Shown here in pieces: positions 39,246 to 47,852 of a DNA stretch of 64,000 nt. How positions within the stretch are numbered: position 1 is the first letter of the stretch; each line of letters begins with the position of its first letter. The stretch is from Streptomyces hyderabadensis (GTDB lineage Bacteria > Actinomycetota > Actinomycetes > Streptomycetales > Streptomycetaceae): positions 1 to 64,000 of the forward strand of contig NZ_JAIOJZ010000036.1 of the NCBI RefSeq assembly GCF_020404845.1. Direction: 5' to 3'. The notes beneath the pieces are model-generated. The model was not told where the DNA came from. It worked only from the letters and a program-made list of their open reading frames with translations, and did not search any database. A program made the translations under genes and the position numbers.

Positions 39246-39280
39246 GAAAGGCCCGCACGGAGGTTCCGGGCGGGCCTTTC
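39246..39280. terminator. Bidirectional terminator between GntR gene and ptsH
   Basis: 11-bp perfect stem GAAAGGCCCGC / GCGGGCCTTTC with a 13-nt loop, giving a T-run in both directions. Just upstream (about 39198-39222) GAATGCATG occurs twice, 17 nt apart, with no assigned role. Confidence 0.85.
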
Positions 39281-39300
39281 GGTGCTGCTGTCCGTGGGGC

Positions 39301-39582
39301 TCAGACGGTCTCGGGGAGCTCCTCGAGCCCCTCGGCGACCAGCTTCGCCAGCCGGTCCAGGGCGGCCTCCGCACCCTCGGCGTCGGAGGCGAGGACGATT
39401 TCCTCGCCGCCCTGGGCGCCGAGGCCGAGGACGGCCAGCATGGAGGCCGCGTTGACGGGGGACCCGTCGGCCTTGGCGATCGTCACCGGGACGCCTGTGG
39501 CCGTGGCGGCTCGGACGAAGATGGAGGCGGGGCGGGCGTGGAGGCCCTCGGCCCAGCCGACGTTGACGCGGCGCTCAGCCAT
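39301..39582 (-). CDS. ptsH: HPr phosphocarrier of the PTS
   Basis: 93 residues, GAAGGG upstream. Phosphorylated by enzyme I on His15 (GLHARPAS) and passes phosphate to IIA domains of sugar permeases. Ser47 sits at the HPr-kinase position (AASMLAV), though actinobacteria usually lack that kinase. Two DasR-like operators lie 42-72 nt upstream of its start. In S. coelicolor ptsH is a known DasR target, tying PTS activity to N-acetylglucosamine supply. Confidence 0.96.
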   Translation of the reverse strand: MAERRVNVGWAEGLHARPASIFVRAATATGVPVTIAKADGSPVNAASMLAVLGLGAQGGEEIVLASDAEGAEAALDRLAKLVAEGLEELPETV

Positions 39583-39623
39583 GTGATGCTGCCCTTCAGG
39601 TGTTCATGTTCAGAGGGGTTTGA

Positions 39624-39654
39624 AGTTGTCTAGACCAGTCTTGTCTAGACCAGT
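39624..39654. promoter_or_regulatory. Tandem DasR-responsive elements (dre)
   Basis: AGTTGTCTAGACCAGT (39624-39639) and TCTTGTCTAGACCAGT (39639-39654) lie 15 bp apart, each matching the core TGGTCTAGACCA at 11 of 12 positions. They are in the gap between ptsH and the divergent Pat-type gene, so DasR could control both. DasR is released by glucosamine-6-phosphate. Confidence 0.85.
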
Positions 39655-39793
39655 TTCCCACATCGTGAAGCGGGGTCGGGACGACCGCGTGCGCCGTCCC
39701 GCGCGGGGCCCGGACCGCGGCCTCGGTCCGGGCTTTCCGTCCCCCACAGACTGCCCCGCGCCGTTGTCGTACGCGAGCCGTACTCTGGGGCCC

Positions 39794-42700
39794 ATGCAGA
39801 CCTCGTCGGACCGGCACGAGTATCCCGCCCACTGGGAAGCCGACGTGGTGCTGCGCGACGGCGGCACCGCGCGCGTCCGCCCCATCACCGTTGATGACGC
39901 CGAGCGCCTGGTCAGCTTCTACGAGCAGGTGTCCGACGAGTCGAAGTACTACCGCTTCTTCGCGCCGTATCCTCGCCTGTCCGCCAAGGACGTCCACCGC
40001 TTCACGCACCACGACTTTGTGGACCGGGTGGGACTCGCGGCCACCGTCGGCGGCGAGTTCATCGCCACCGTACGCTACGACCGGATCGGGGCCGGCGGAA
40101 CACCCGCCACCGGCCCGTCCGACGAGGCCGAGGTCGCCTTCCTCGTCCAGGACGCCCACCAGGGGCGGGGCGTCGCCTCGGCCCTCCTGGAGCACATCGC
40201 CGCCGTCGCGCGCGAGCGCGGCATCCGCCGGTTCGCCGCCGAGGTGCTGCCCGCCAACAACAAGATGATCAAAGTCTTCATGGACGCCGGGTACACCCAG
40301 AAGCGGAGCTTCGAGGACGGGGTGGTCCGCCTGGAGTTCGATCTCGAACCCACCGACCGCTCGCTCGCCGTGCAGTACGCGCGCGAGCACCGTGCCGAGG
40401 CCCGTTCCGTGCAGCGGCTGCTGCAGCCCGGCTCGGTCGCGGTGGTCGGCACCGGACGCACCCCGGGCGGCGTCGGGCGCAGCATCCTCGGCAACATCCG
40501 GGACGCGGGGTACACGGGTCGCCTGTACGCCGTGAACAGGGCCTTTCCCGAGGGGCAGAAGGACGTCGACGGGGTTCCGGCGTGCCGCTCCGTGCGCGAC
40601 ATCGACGGGCCCGTCGACCTCGCCGTCGTGACCGTGCCCGCCGAGCACGTCCCCGACGTCGTCACCGAGTGCGGCGAGCACGGGGTGCAGGGGCTGGTGG
40701 TGATCTCCGCCGGTTACGCCGACAGCGGGCCCGAGGGACGCGAACGCCAGCGCGCCCTGGTGCGGCAGGCGCGCACGTACGGCATGCGCATCATCGGGCC
40801 CAACGCCTTCGGGATCATCAACACCTCCCCGGACGTGCGGCTCAACGCTTCCCTCGCCCCCGAGATGCCGCGCCCCGGCCGGATCGGCCTGTTCGCCCAG
40901 TCCGGCGCCATCGGCATCGCCCTGCTCTCCCGGCTGCACCGGCGCGGCGGCGGGGTCACCGGTGTCACCGGCGTGTCCACCTTCGTCTCCTCCGGCAACC
41001 GCGCCGACGTCTCCGGCAACGACGTCCTCCAGTACTGGTACGACGACCCGGAGACCGACGTCGCGCTGATGTACCTGGAGTCCATCGGCAACCCGCGCAA
41101 GTTCACCCGCCTGGCCCGGCGCACCGCCGCCGCCAAGCCCCTGGTCGTGGTCCAGGGAGCCCGGCACGGCGGTGTGGCACCCCAGGGGCACGCGGTACGG
41201 GCGACCCGGCTGCCGCACGCGACGGTCTCCGCGCTGCTGCGGCAGGCCGGCGTGATCCGGGTCGACACCATCACCGACCTGGTCGACGCGGGGCTGCTGC
41301 TCGCCCGCCAGCCGCTGCCGGCCGGACCGCGGGTGGCCATCCTGGGCAACTCGGAGTCACTGGGGCTGCTCACGTACGACGCGTGCCTCGCCGAGGGCCT
41401 GCGCCCGCAGCCCCCGCTGGACCTGACGACGGCCGCCTCGGCCGGCGACTTCCACGCGGCCCTGGCCAGGGCCCTGGCCGACGACACGTGCGACGCGGTC
41501 GTGGTGACCGCCATCCCCACGGTGGGGGAGGGGGCGGCCGGGGACGCCGCGCTGGCGGAGGCGCTGCGCTCGGCGGCGGCCGCGGTCCCCACCAAGCCGG
41601 TCCTCGTGGTCCACGTGGAGCTGGGCGGCCTGGCGGAAGCCCTCTCCGCGGCGGCAAGCACCGCCCCGCACCCGTCCCCGGGCACCGCCTCGCAGGCGGC
41701 TCCGGGCACCGCTTCCCCGGCGGCTCCGGGCACCGCCCCGCAAGGCGGCACCCCGGACACCGCACCGCAGGCGGCTCCGGGCGCCGCACCGCGCCCGTCC
41801 CCACGGCTTGCTTCCCCGGCGGCCCCGGGCACCGCCCCGCAGCCCGTCCCGGGTGCCGGCTCCCGAGTGGCTTCGAGTACGGGCTCCCCGGGCTCCCCGG
41901 GCGGTCCTGGCGCCGGGCCGCAGGCCACCCCGGGCGGCGCCCCTCAACCGGAGCCGGGCGCCGCCTCCCGCGGCACCCCGGGTGTCGCCCCCGGCGTGCC
42001 CGGCGCCGTCGGGGAGGCCCCGTCCGGCGCGGGCCGTTCGGCCGCTGCCCCGGCAGGGGCCCACCTGATCCCCGCCTATCCCGCCGCCGAGCGCGCCGTC
42101 CGTGCCCTCGGCGAGGCCGTCGCCTACGCGCAGTGGCGGCGCGATGCCGCCGACCCCGGCAAGGTGCCCGAGTACGAGGACATCGACGAGAAGGGCGCCG
42201 CCGAGCAGATCGCGGGCCACCTCGCGCGCGGGCAGGGGCTCACCCTCGGCAGCCGGGAGACCTGCGACCTGCTCGGCAGCTACGGCGTCCACGTCCACCG
42301 CGCCCTGCCCGCCCCCACCCCCGACGAGGCCGCGTCCGCCGCCCGGACCATCGGCTACCCCGTGGCCCTCAAGGCCACCGCCCCGCACCTGCGGCACCGC
42401 GCGGACCTGGGCGGCGTACGCCTGGATCTCGCGGACGAGGAGCAACTGCGCCGGGCCTACGCCGAGTTGACCGAGCTGTTCGGGACGCCCGCGGAGCTGC
42501 GCCCGGTGGTGCAGGGCATGGCCCCGCGCGGCGTCGACACCGTCGTACGCGCGGTCATCGACCCGGCCGCCGGCGCGGTGCTCTCCTTCGGCCTCGCCGG
42601 CGCCGCCACCCAGCTGCTCGGCGACATGGCGCACCGGTTGATCCCGGTCACCGACCGGGACGCCACCTCGCTCATCCGCTCCATCCGCACGGCGCCGCTG

Positions 42701-42922
42701 CTCTTCGGCTGGCGCGGCTCCGCCCCCGTCGACGCCGCCGCCCTGGAAGAGCTGCTGCTGCGGGTGTCCCGGCTGGTGGACGACCACCCGGAGGTCGTCG
42801 CGGTCACCCTGGAACCGGTCGTGGTCGCACCGCACGGCCTCAGCGTCCTCGGCGCGTCCGTCCGCCTCGCGCCCCCGCCCGCCCGCGACGACCTCGGCCC
42901 ACGCACCCTGCCGGCCTACTGA
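39794..42922 (+). CDS. GNAT acetyltransferase fused to NDP-forming acyl-CoA synthetase domains (Pat type)
   Basis: 1042 residues from ATG 39794. Residues about 20-190 are a GNAT acetyltransferase (acetyl-CoA loop QGRGVAS). Residues about 200-620 are the CoA-binding and ligase subdomains of ADP-forming acyl-CoA synthetase (SVAVVGTGRTPGGVGRSILG, FAQSGAIGIALL). A low-complexity linker (622-756) precedes the ATP-grasp domain (EQIAGHLARGQGLTLGSRET, GYPVALKATAPHLRHRAD). GNAT-first order matches S. lividans PatA, which acetylates and inactivates acetyl-CoA synthetases. TACTCT lies 7 nt before the ATG (probably leaderless). Shares its upstream region with the dre sites. Confidence 0.88.
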   Translation: MQTSSDRHEYPAHWEADVVLRDGGTARVRPITVDDAERLVSFYEQVSDESKYYRFFAPYPRLSAKDVHRFTHHDFVDRVGLAATVGGEFIATVRYDRIGAGGTPATGPSDEAEVAFLVQDAHQGRGVASALLEHIAAVARERGIRRFAAEVLPANNKMIKVFMDAGYTQKRSFEDGVVRLEFDLEPTDRSLAVQYAREHRAEARSVQRLLQPGSVAVVGTGRTPGGVGRSILGNIRDAGYTGRLYAVNRAFPEGQKDVDGVPACRSVRDIDGPVDLAVVTVPAEHVPDVVTECGEHGVQGLVVISAGYADSGPEGRERQRALVRQARTYGMRIIGPNAFGIINTSPDVRLNASLAPEMPRPGRIGLFAQSGAIGIALLSRLHRRGGGVTGVTGVSTFVSSGNRADVSGNDVLQYWYDDPETDVALMYLESIGNPRKFTRLARRTAAAKPLVVVQGARHGGVAPQGHAVRATRLPHATVSALLRQAGVIRVDTITDLVDAGLLLARQPLPAGPRVAILGNSESLGLLTYDACLAEGLRPQPPLDLTTAASAGDFHAALARALADDTCDAVVVTAIPTVGEGAAGDAALAEALRSAAAAVPTKPVLVVHVELGGLAEALSAAASTAPHPSPGTASQAAPGTASPAAPGTAPQGGTPDTAPQAAPGAAPRPSPRLASPAAPGTAPQPVPGAGSRVASSTGSPGSPGGPGAGPQATPGGAPQPEPGAASRGTPGVAPGVPGAVGEAPSGAGRSAAAPAGAHLIPAYPAAERAVRALGEAVAYAQWRRDAADPGKVPEYEDIDEKGAAEQIAGHLARGQGLTLGSRETCDLLGSYGVHVHRALPAPTPDEAASAARTIGYPVALKATAPHLRHRADLGGVRLDLADEEQLRRAYAELTELFGTPAELRPVVQGMAPRGVDTVVRAVIDPAAGAVLSFGLAGAATQLLGDMAHRLIPVTDRDATSLIRSIRTAPLLFGWRGSAPVDAAALEELLLRVSRLVDDHPEVVAVTLEPVVVAPHGLSVLGASVRLAPPPARDDLGPRTLPAY
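41657..42060 (+). repeat. Coding Ala/Pro/Gly-rich repeat inside the Pat-type gene
   Basis: About 135 codons of near-repeats of the type AAPGTAxx (APGTASQ, APGTASP, APGTAPQ and so on), separating the CoA-ligase part from the ATP-grasp domain. Reading frame stays open. The underlying GCxCCGGGCACC units are of roughly 24-30 nt and vary in length. Confidence 0.85.
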
Positions 42923-43010
42923 ACGCCAGGCCGCGTGCCCGGCCCTGCCCGCCCCGCGCACGGCCGGGACGGGTACCGCGGGAGCGTCCCTCGCAGTCAG
43001 TGGGTCCCCG

Positions 43011-43016
43011 TAGGAT
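43011..43016 (+). promoter_or_regulatory. Probable leaderless -10 box (TAGGAT)
   Basis: TAGGAT lies 7 nt before the ATG at 43024, and no ribosome site is present. Confidence 0.5.
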
Positions 43017-43023
43017 GGACGGC

Positions 43024-43611
43024 ATGGCCAAGACCAGTACGACGACCCAGGGGCTGCGAGCGGCGATCGAGCGCAGCGGCTACTACCCGGCCCTCGTGGC
43101 CGAGGCGGTGGAAGCCGCCGTGGGCGGCGAGCCCGTGCGGTCGTACCTGGTCCATCAGGAGACGACGTTCGACCAGAACGAGGTGCGCCGGCACGTGACC
43201 GTGCTGGTCCTCACCGGCAACCGCTTCATCGTGAGCCACACCGACGAGCAGGCCGCCGACGACACCTCCCCGACGCCGTACGCCACCACGTCCACCGAGT
43301 CCGTCAAGCTCGGCCGGATCTCGTCCATCGTCGTCAGCCGCGTCGTCGCCAACCCGGAGCAGTACAAGCCGGGCACGCTGCCCCGCGAGATCGTGCTGAC
43401 CATCGGCTGGGGCGCCGTCTCCCGCCTCGACCTGGAACCGGCGGCCTGCGGCGACCCCAACTGCGAGGCCGACCACGGCTACACGGGCAGCTCGACGGCC
43501 GACGACCTCAGCCTGCGCGTCAGCGAGGCCGGGGACGGTCCCGAGACGGTGCGCCAGGCGCTCGCCTTCGCCCAGGCCCTGTCCGAGGCGACCGCGGACT
43601 CCACCCGCTGA
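43024..43611 (+). CDS. DUF5998-family protein
   Basis: 195 residues. Core: TTQGLRAAIERSGYYPALVA, YLVHQETTFDQNEVRRHVTV, then TGNRFIVSHTDE and a C-terminal CGDPNCEADHGYTG that could bind a metal (two Cys, one His). The fold resembles the LURP/PH-like stress proteins only loosely. Conserved in streptomycetes next to the same phosphodiesterase and thymidine kinase. Its stop codon overlaps the next start (TGATG), so the two are translationally coupled. Function unknown. Confidence 0.75.
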   Translation: MAKTSTTTQGLRAAIERSGYYPALVAEAVEAAVGGEPVRSYLVHQETTFDQNEVRRHVTVLVLTGNRFIVSHTDEQAADDTSPTPYATTSTESVKLGRISSIVVSRVVANPEQYKPGTLPREIVLTIGWGAVSRLDLEPAACGDPNCEADHGYTGSSTADDLSLRVSEAGDGPETVRQALAFAQALSEATADSTR

Positions 43612-44804
43612 TGGTGCAGCACACCGCCTGGGACGCCCACCCGGAACCGCTCCCCGTCGACTCCGCGCCCGTACCCCAGTACGGCACCGGCTCCCTCGCC
43701 GATCTGCTGCCCACCCTGGCCGCCGGCCTCGGCGTCCCCGGCATGAGGGCGGGGATCACCGAACTGACCCCCGCCGACCGCAACTGCGTCTTCCTGATCG
43801 ACGGCCTCGGCTGGGAGCAGCTGCGCGCGCACCCCGAGGACGCCCCGTTCATGAGTTCCCTCCTGGGCAGCTCGCGCGGCGGCACCGGACGCCCGATCAC
43901 CGCCGGTTACCCGGCGACCACGGCGACCTCCCTCGCCTCCGTCGGCACCGGTCTGCCGCCGGGCGCCCACGGCCTGCCCGGCTACACGGTGCGCGACCCC
44001 GCCACCGGCGCGCTGATGAACCAGCTGCGCTGGCAGCCGTGGACCGCGCCGGGCCCCTGGCAGCCGTACCCGACCGTCTTCGCCCTCGCCCACGAGGCCG
44101 GTGTGCACGCCGCCCAGGTCTCCTCGCCCACCTTCGCGAACACCCCGCTGACCAAGGTCGCGCTGAGCGGCGGCGAGTTCCACGGACGGCTGTCCGGCGA
44201 GGACCGGATGGACTGCGCCGCCGAGCAGCTGGCCCGCGCCGACCGCGCCCTCGTCTACACCTACTACGCCGAGGTCGACGGCGCGGGCCACCGCTTCGGC
44301 GTCGACTCCGACACCTGGCGCGGCCAGCTCGGGCACGTCGACCGCCTCGTCCAGCGCCTCGCCGAGCAGCTGCCGCCGCGCAGCGCCCTGTACGTCACCG
44401 CCGACCACGGCATGGTCGACGTGCCCTTCGACGAGGACCACCGCATCGACTTCGACGAGGACTGGGAGCTGAAGGCGGGCGTCGCCCTCCTCGGCGGCGA
44501 GGGCCGGGCCCGCCACGTCTACGCCGTCCCCGGCGCCCACAACGACGTGCTGACCTGCTGGCGCGAGGTGCTCGGCGAGCAGTTCTGGGTGGCCTCCCGG
44601 GACGAGGCGATCGAGGCGGGCTGGTTCGGCCCCCGTGTCGACGACCGGGTGTACGGCCGCATCGGCGACGTCGTGGCCGCGGCGCGCGACGACGTCCTGC
44701 TCATCGCGTCCGAGCGTGAGCCCAAGGAGTCGGCGATGGTCGGCAACCACGGCTCGATGACCCCTGCCGAACAGCTCGTCCCGCTGCTCGAAGTACGCTC
44801 CTGA
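43611..44804 (+). CDS. Alkaline-phosphatase-superfamily phosphodiesterase (nucleotide pyrophosphatase-like)
   Basis: 397 residues, ATG overlapping the previous stop. Metal ligands and nucleophile of the superfamily are visible: FLIDGLGW (Asp), GYPATTATSL (Thr nucleophile), EVDGAGHRFG (Asp and His), TADHGMVDV (Asp, His) and VGNHGS (His). The pattern is that of type I phosphodiesterase/NPP enzymes acting on nucleotide or sugar-nucleotide pyrophosphates. No signal peptide, so cytosolic. Substrate unknown; followed at 52 nt by thymidine kinase. Confidence 0.88.
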   Translation: MVQHTAWDAHPEPLPVDSAPVPQYGTGSLADLLPTLAAGLGVPGMRAGITELTPADRNCVFLIDGLGWEQLRAHPEDAPFMSSLLGSSRGGTGRPITAGYPATTATSLASVGTGLPPGAHGLPGYTVRDPATGALMNQLRWQPWTAPGPWQPYPTVFALAHEAGVHAAQVSSPTFANTPLTKVALSGGEFHGRLSGEDRMDCAAEQLARADRALVYTYYAEVDGAGHRFGVDSDTWRGQLGHVDRLVQRLAEQLPPRSALYVTADHGMVDVPFDEDHRIDFDEDWELKAGVALLGGEGRARHVYAVPGAHNDVLTCWREVLGEQFWVASRDEAIEAGWFGPRVDDRVYGRIGDVVAAARDDVLLIASEREPKESAMVGNHGSMTPAEQLVPLLEVRS

Positions 44805-44856
44805 CGCCCCGCCCCCGCCCCGCCCGCCCCCGATGCCGAAAGGTGCTCAACTCCTC

Positions 44857-45507
44857 ATGCCCGAGCTGGTGTTCTTCTCCGGAACGATGGACTGCGGGAA
44901 GTCGACACTGGCTCTCCAGATCGAGCACAACCGCTCGGCACGCGGACTGGCCGGCATGATCTTCACCCGTGACGACCGCGCGGGCGAGGGCAAACTCTCC
45001 TCCCGCCTCGGTCTCGTCACCGACGCGGTCGAGGTCGGGGACGGTCAGGACCTGTACGCCCACGTCGTCGACCACCTCTCGCAGGGCGGCCGCGTGGACT
45101 ACGTGATCGCCGACGAGGCGCAGTTCCTCGCGCCCGACCAGATCGACCAGCTCGCGCGGGTGGTCGACGACCTCGACGTCGACGTGTACGCCTTCGGCAT
45201 CACCACCGACTTCCGCTCCAAGCTCTTCCCCGGCTCCCAGCGGCTGGTGGAACTCGCCGACCGCGTCGAGGTGCTCCAGGTCGAGGCCCTGTGCTGGTGC
45301 GGTGCCCGCGCCACGCACAACGCCCGCACCGTCGGCGGCGTCATGGTCGTCGAGGGCGCCCAGGTGGTCGTCGGCGACGTCGCCCAGTCACCGGACGAGA
45401 TCGGCTACGAGGTGCTGTGCCGCCGCCACCACCGCAGGCGGATGACGAGCGCCACGGCGCGGGCGGCGGCGCTGTCGCCGGACGTGCTGCCGGTCACCGC
45501 CACCTGA
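44857..45507 (+). CDS. tdk: Thymidine kinase
   Basis: 216 residues from ATG 44857 (MPELVFFSGT). An ATG 24 nt upstream is in frame; the GAAAGG site is nearer to suiting 44857 but the spacing is long. Walker A SGTMDCGKST, Walker B-like IADEAQFLAPDQ with catalytic Glu, and the zinc lasso CWCGARATHN...CRRHH define type II thymidine kinases. Salvages deoxythymidine to dTMP. Convergent with the glycoside hydrolase gene 34 nt away. Confidence 0.93.
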   Translation: MPELVFFSGTMDCGKSTLALQIEHNRSARGLAGMIFTRDDRAGEGKLSSRLGLVTDAVEVGDGQDLYAHVVDHLSQGGRVDYVIADEAQFLAPDQIDQLARVVDDLDVDVYAFGITTDFRSKLFPGSQRLVELADRVEVLQVEALCWCGARATHNARTVGGVMVVEGAQVVVGDVAQSPDEIGYEVLCRRHHRRRMTSATARAAALSPDVLPVTAT

Positions 45508-45541
45508 GTGCCGGGACCGGCGTTCCGTCCCTCGCGTCCGA

Positions 45542-47611
45542 TCAGCCGACGGGCTCGGCCACGACGAGCTGGAACCGCTCGAAGGCCAGCTTCACGGTGT
45601 TGTGCCGGGCGTCGGCAGTCCCGAGCGAGCGGCCCTCGAAGGGGTCGGTCAGGCGGTACCTGCCGTGGCCCAGACCACGCAGCTCGACCGTCCCGTCCCA
45701 CCGCTCGGCGTAGAAGGCGTAGTGCAGCACCGCTCCCTTGGCCACCACATGGGCCTCGGGCTTGTCGAAACCGATGTCGTACAGCTCGCCCCGGTACTCG
45801 CCGGTGGTCAGCATGTTCTCCTCGTACAGGTCCAGCCACCGGCGCCAGAGAACCTCTCTTTCCGGCGTGAGCACGATCGTCTCGTCCGGGCCGGCGGGGT
45901 AGGTGAACTTCGTCGACAGGACCGCCCCCACGCCGTAAGCCGAGGCGAAGTCGTCGCCGCCGTCGCTCAGTTCGACGTGGTCGCCGGAGTAGCTGCTGCC
46001 CCGGCCCATCAGCGCCTTCATCGTCTTGCCCTTCGTCCGCACCTGGTAGGACGAGAGCGGGTCCGAGCTGGGGTACTGGTCGACGTAGGGCAGGTTGTGG
46101 AAGGCGAAGGCGGTGCCGCAGGGGCACAGCTCGACCACGGCGTCGCGGTTCGCCTCGTGGGCGGCCTCGTACACCGCCTTCCAGAACCGCGCGAGCCCCT
46201 CGGTCGACTCTTCGGGGCGGGCATGCCCGTGTGCCGGGTTGTAGCAGGGGGCGACGGCGTTGAGGTGCTGCCCGTCGATCTTGAGCCCTTCGTAACCCCA
46301 GTCGCCGATGAACTCCTTCACCTGGGCGACGAAGTAGTCCACCGTGGGCCGGTACGCGGGGCACAGCGTCCAGGCGTCCCACCAGCTCACCCGCTGCTTG
46401 TTGCCCTCGCGGTCCAGCAGGAGCATGTCGGGGCGCTCCTCGTACAGCCTGCTCCCCGGGTCCGCCGCCAGCGGGGCCCACCACAGGCGCGGCCGCAGTC
46501 CCGCGTCCCGGATCCGCCGGGTGAAGGCCCGCATGTCCGCCGCGCCCCTGGGGAACTTCCGCGGGTCGAGCTCCCAGTCGCCCTCGTTGGTCTGCCAGCC
46601 GTCGTCGAGGACCGCCCACTTCAGGCCGACCTCCCGCACCTTGGGGAGTGTTGCGACCACCTCATCGACGGTGAAGTCGCGCTCGTACCCCCAGGCGCAC
46701 CACATGGGCTCCAGGGCCGACGCGGGTGTCTCGGGGGCACGCTGGCCTACGTCACCCATGTAGTCGCGGTAGCGCTGGAGCGGCACGAAGTGGTCGCCCG
46801 GCAGGGCGGTCAGGAACGTGGTGTCGGTGGTCAGGCGCCGGCCCGGCCTCAGCGTGACGGGGCTGTCCCCCTCGACGGCGATACCTGCTCCGCGGGCCGT
46901 CCGGCGAACCGGCAGGCGCAGCATCCTCGCCACGGGTTCGACATGCCCGACGGAGAGACCGGCGCCCGGCCGCCACACGGATGCCAGGGGGGTGCCGCCG
47001 CCGTAGTCGGAGGCGTCCATCCCCAGCGAGTTCTCCTGGACGAACCCGTCCGTCATCGGCTGCACCCAGTCGCGGCGGTCCTCGTACGTCGTACCCGAGA
47101 AGGTGAAGAAGCCGCCGGGAACCTCAAGGAGTTCATGGGCCCCGCTGCGCCACCCGGTGACCGCGAGCGGGCTGCCGGTCCCGTTGGTGTAGGTCACCTT
47201 CATCACGATCATCCCGGTCAGGCGCCGGTAGGAGGTCAGCTCCACCGTCTTGCGAACGCCGGACGCGGACCTGCCCCAGACGGTCACCCGCACACCCGCG
47301 CCATGCCGGGAATGCCTGGTCCTGCGGGTCTGGTGACCGCCGTAGGCGAACTCGTCGATCACCTCGTCGCCCAGGAGCAGCGCCTCACCGGCGTCGAAGC
47401 GCGTGACGGCCTCGCCGTTCAACGCCACCCGGCTGCGCAGCCGGTCGTCGAACTCCAGGGTGATGGAGGTGTCGCCGACCCCGACGAGGTCGGGTTCGCG
47501 GTGCGGTGCGGCGGCCGCCGGTGCGGCGCCCGCTGCCACCGTGGGCAAGGCGGCCAGGCCGGCACCCCCCAGCGCCACCTTCAGTACGGTTCGCCGGTTC
47601 ACATCCGTCAT
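45542..47611 (-). CDS. Exported alpha-galactosidase-like glycoside hydrolase (GH36/clan GH-D)
   Basis: 689 residues from ATG 47611, GAGAGAG upstream. Twin-arginine signal NRRTVLKVALGG with cleavage near residue 35. An N-terminal beta-sandwich (40-290) precedes a TIM barrel: WAVLDDGWQ (332-340), nucleophile candidate Asp446 in LKIDG, acid/base candidate Asp517 in YPSSDPLSSYQVR, and a C-terminal beta domain from about 605. This layout is that of melibiase-type enzymes releasing galactose or GalNAc from alpha-linked ends. Placement beside an aga-like cluster favours GalNAc or galactosamine release. Folded export via Tat is expected. Confidence 0.85.
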   Translation of the reverse strand: MTDVNRRTVLKVALGGAGLAALPTVAAGAAPAAAAPHREPDLVGVGDTSITLEFDDRLRSRVALNGEAVTRFDAGEALLLGDEVIDEFAYGGHQTRRTRHSRHGAGVRVTVWGRSASGVRKTVELTSYRRLTGMIVMKVTYTNGTGSPLAVTGWRSGAHELLEVPGGFFTFSGTTYEDRRDWVQPMTDGFVQENSLGMDASDYGGGTPLASVWRPGAGLSVGHVEPVARMLRLPVRRTARGAGIAVEGDSPVTLRPGRRLTTDTTFLTALPGDHFVPLQRYRDYMGDVGQRAPETPASALEPMWCAWGYERDFTVDEVVATLPKVREVGLKWAVLDDGWQTNEGDWELDPRKFPRGAADMRAFTRRIRDAGLRPRLWWAPLAADPGSRLYEERPDMLLLDREGNKQRVSWWDAWTLCPAYRPTVDYFVAQVKEFIGDWGYEGLKIDGQHLNAVAPCYNPAHGHARPEESTEGLARFWKAVYEAAHEANRDAVVELCPCGTAFAFHNLPYVDQYPSSDPLSSYQVRTKGKTMKALMGRGSSYSGDHVELSDGGDDFASAYGVGAVLSTKFTYPAGPDETIVLTPEREVLWRRWLDLYEENMLTTGEYRGELYDIGFDKPEAHVVAKGAVLHYAFYAERWDGTVELRGLGHGRYRLTDPFEGRSLGTADARHNTVKLAFERFQLVVAEPVG

Positions 47612-47852
47612 GTCGGTCTCTCTCTCGGCGCGGGGTCTGGTACAGGGTGGACTGGTTCGAGAACGTAAGTGGTCTTTGATTGGCCTGTCAATGGTCCAAG
47701 AGGCCGCCGCGGCTCGGGAGTTCACCCCCCGTACCAGGAGGACCAGGCGGGGAGCAGTGGGATCGGATGCCTGCGCGGGGCGATCGGACCGGTATCCGCA
47801 TGGGCGGTCGAACCGGTATCTGTACGGGCGGCCGAACCGGTATGCTTCTGGT
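47612..47852. promoter_or_regulatory. Divergent control region of the hydrolase and GntR genes
   Basis: Three copies of ACCGGTAT at 47788, 47812 and 47836 are exactly 24 bp apart (direct repeats, two and a bit helical turns). A fourth, inverted-type copy TCTGGTAT lies at 47847-47854, and its reverse complement ATACCAGA recurs at 48746 before the gatZ-like gene. Nearer the hydrolase an AGTGGTCT (47668-47675) equals one half of a dre. TATGCT at 47841-47846 is 6 nt before the GntR ATG. Confidence 0.6.

Noticed and set aside
40582-43611. 1009-residue + frame through the Pat-type gene
   Set aside because: Only its last 195 codons are real (DUF5998 from 43024); the rest is an out-of-frame shadow of the 39794 gene.
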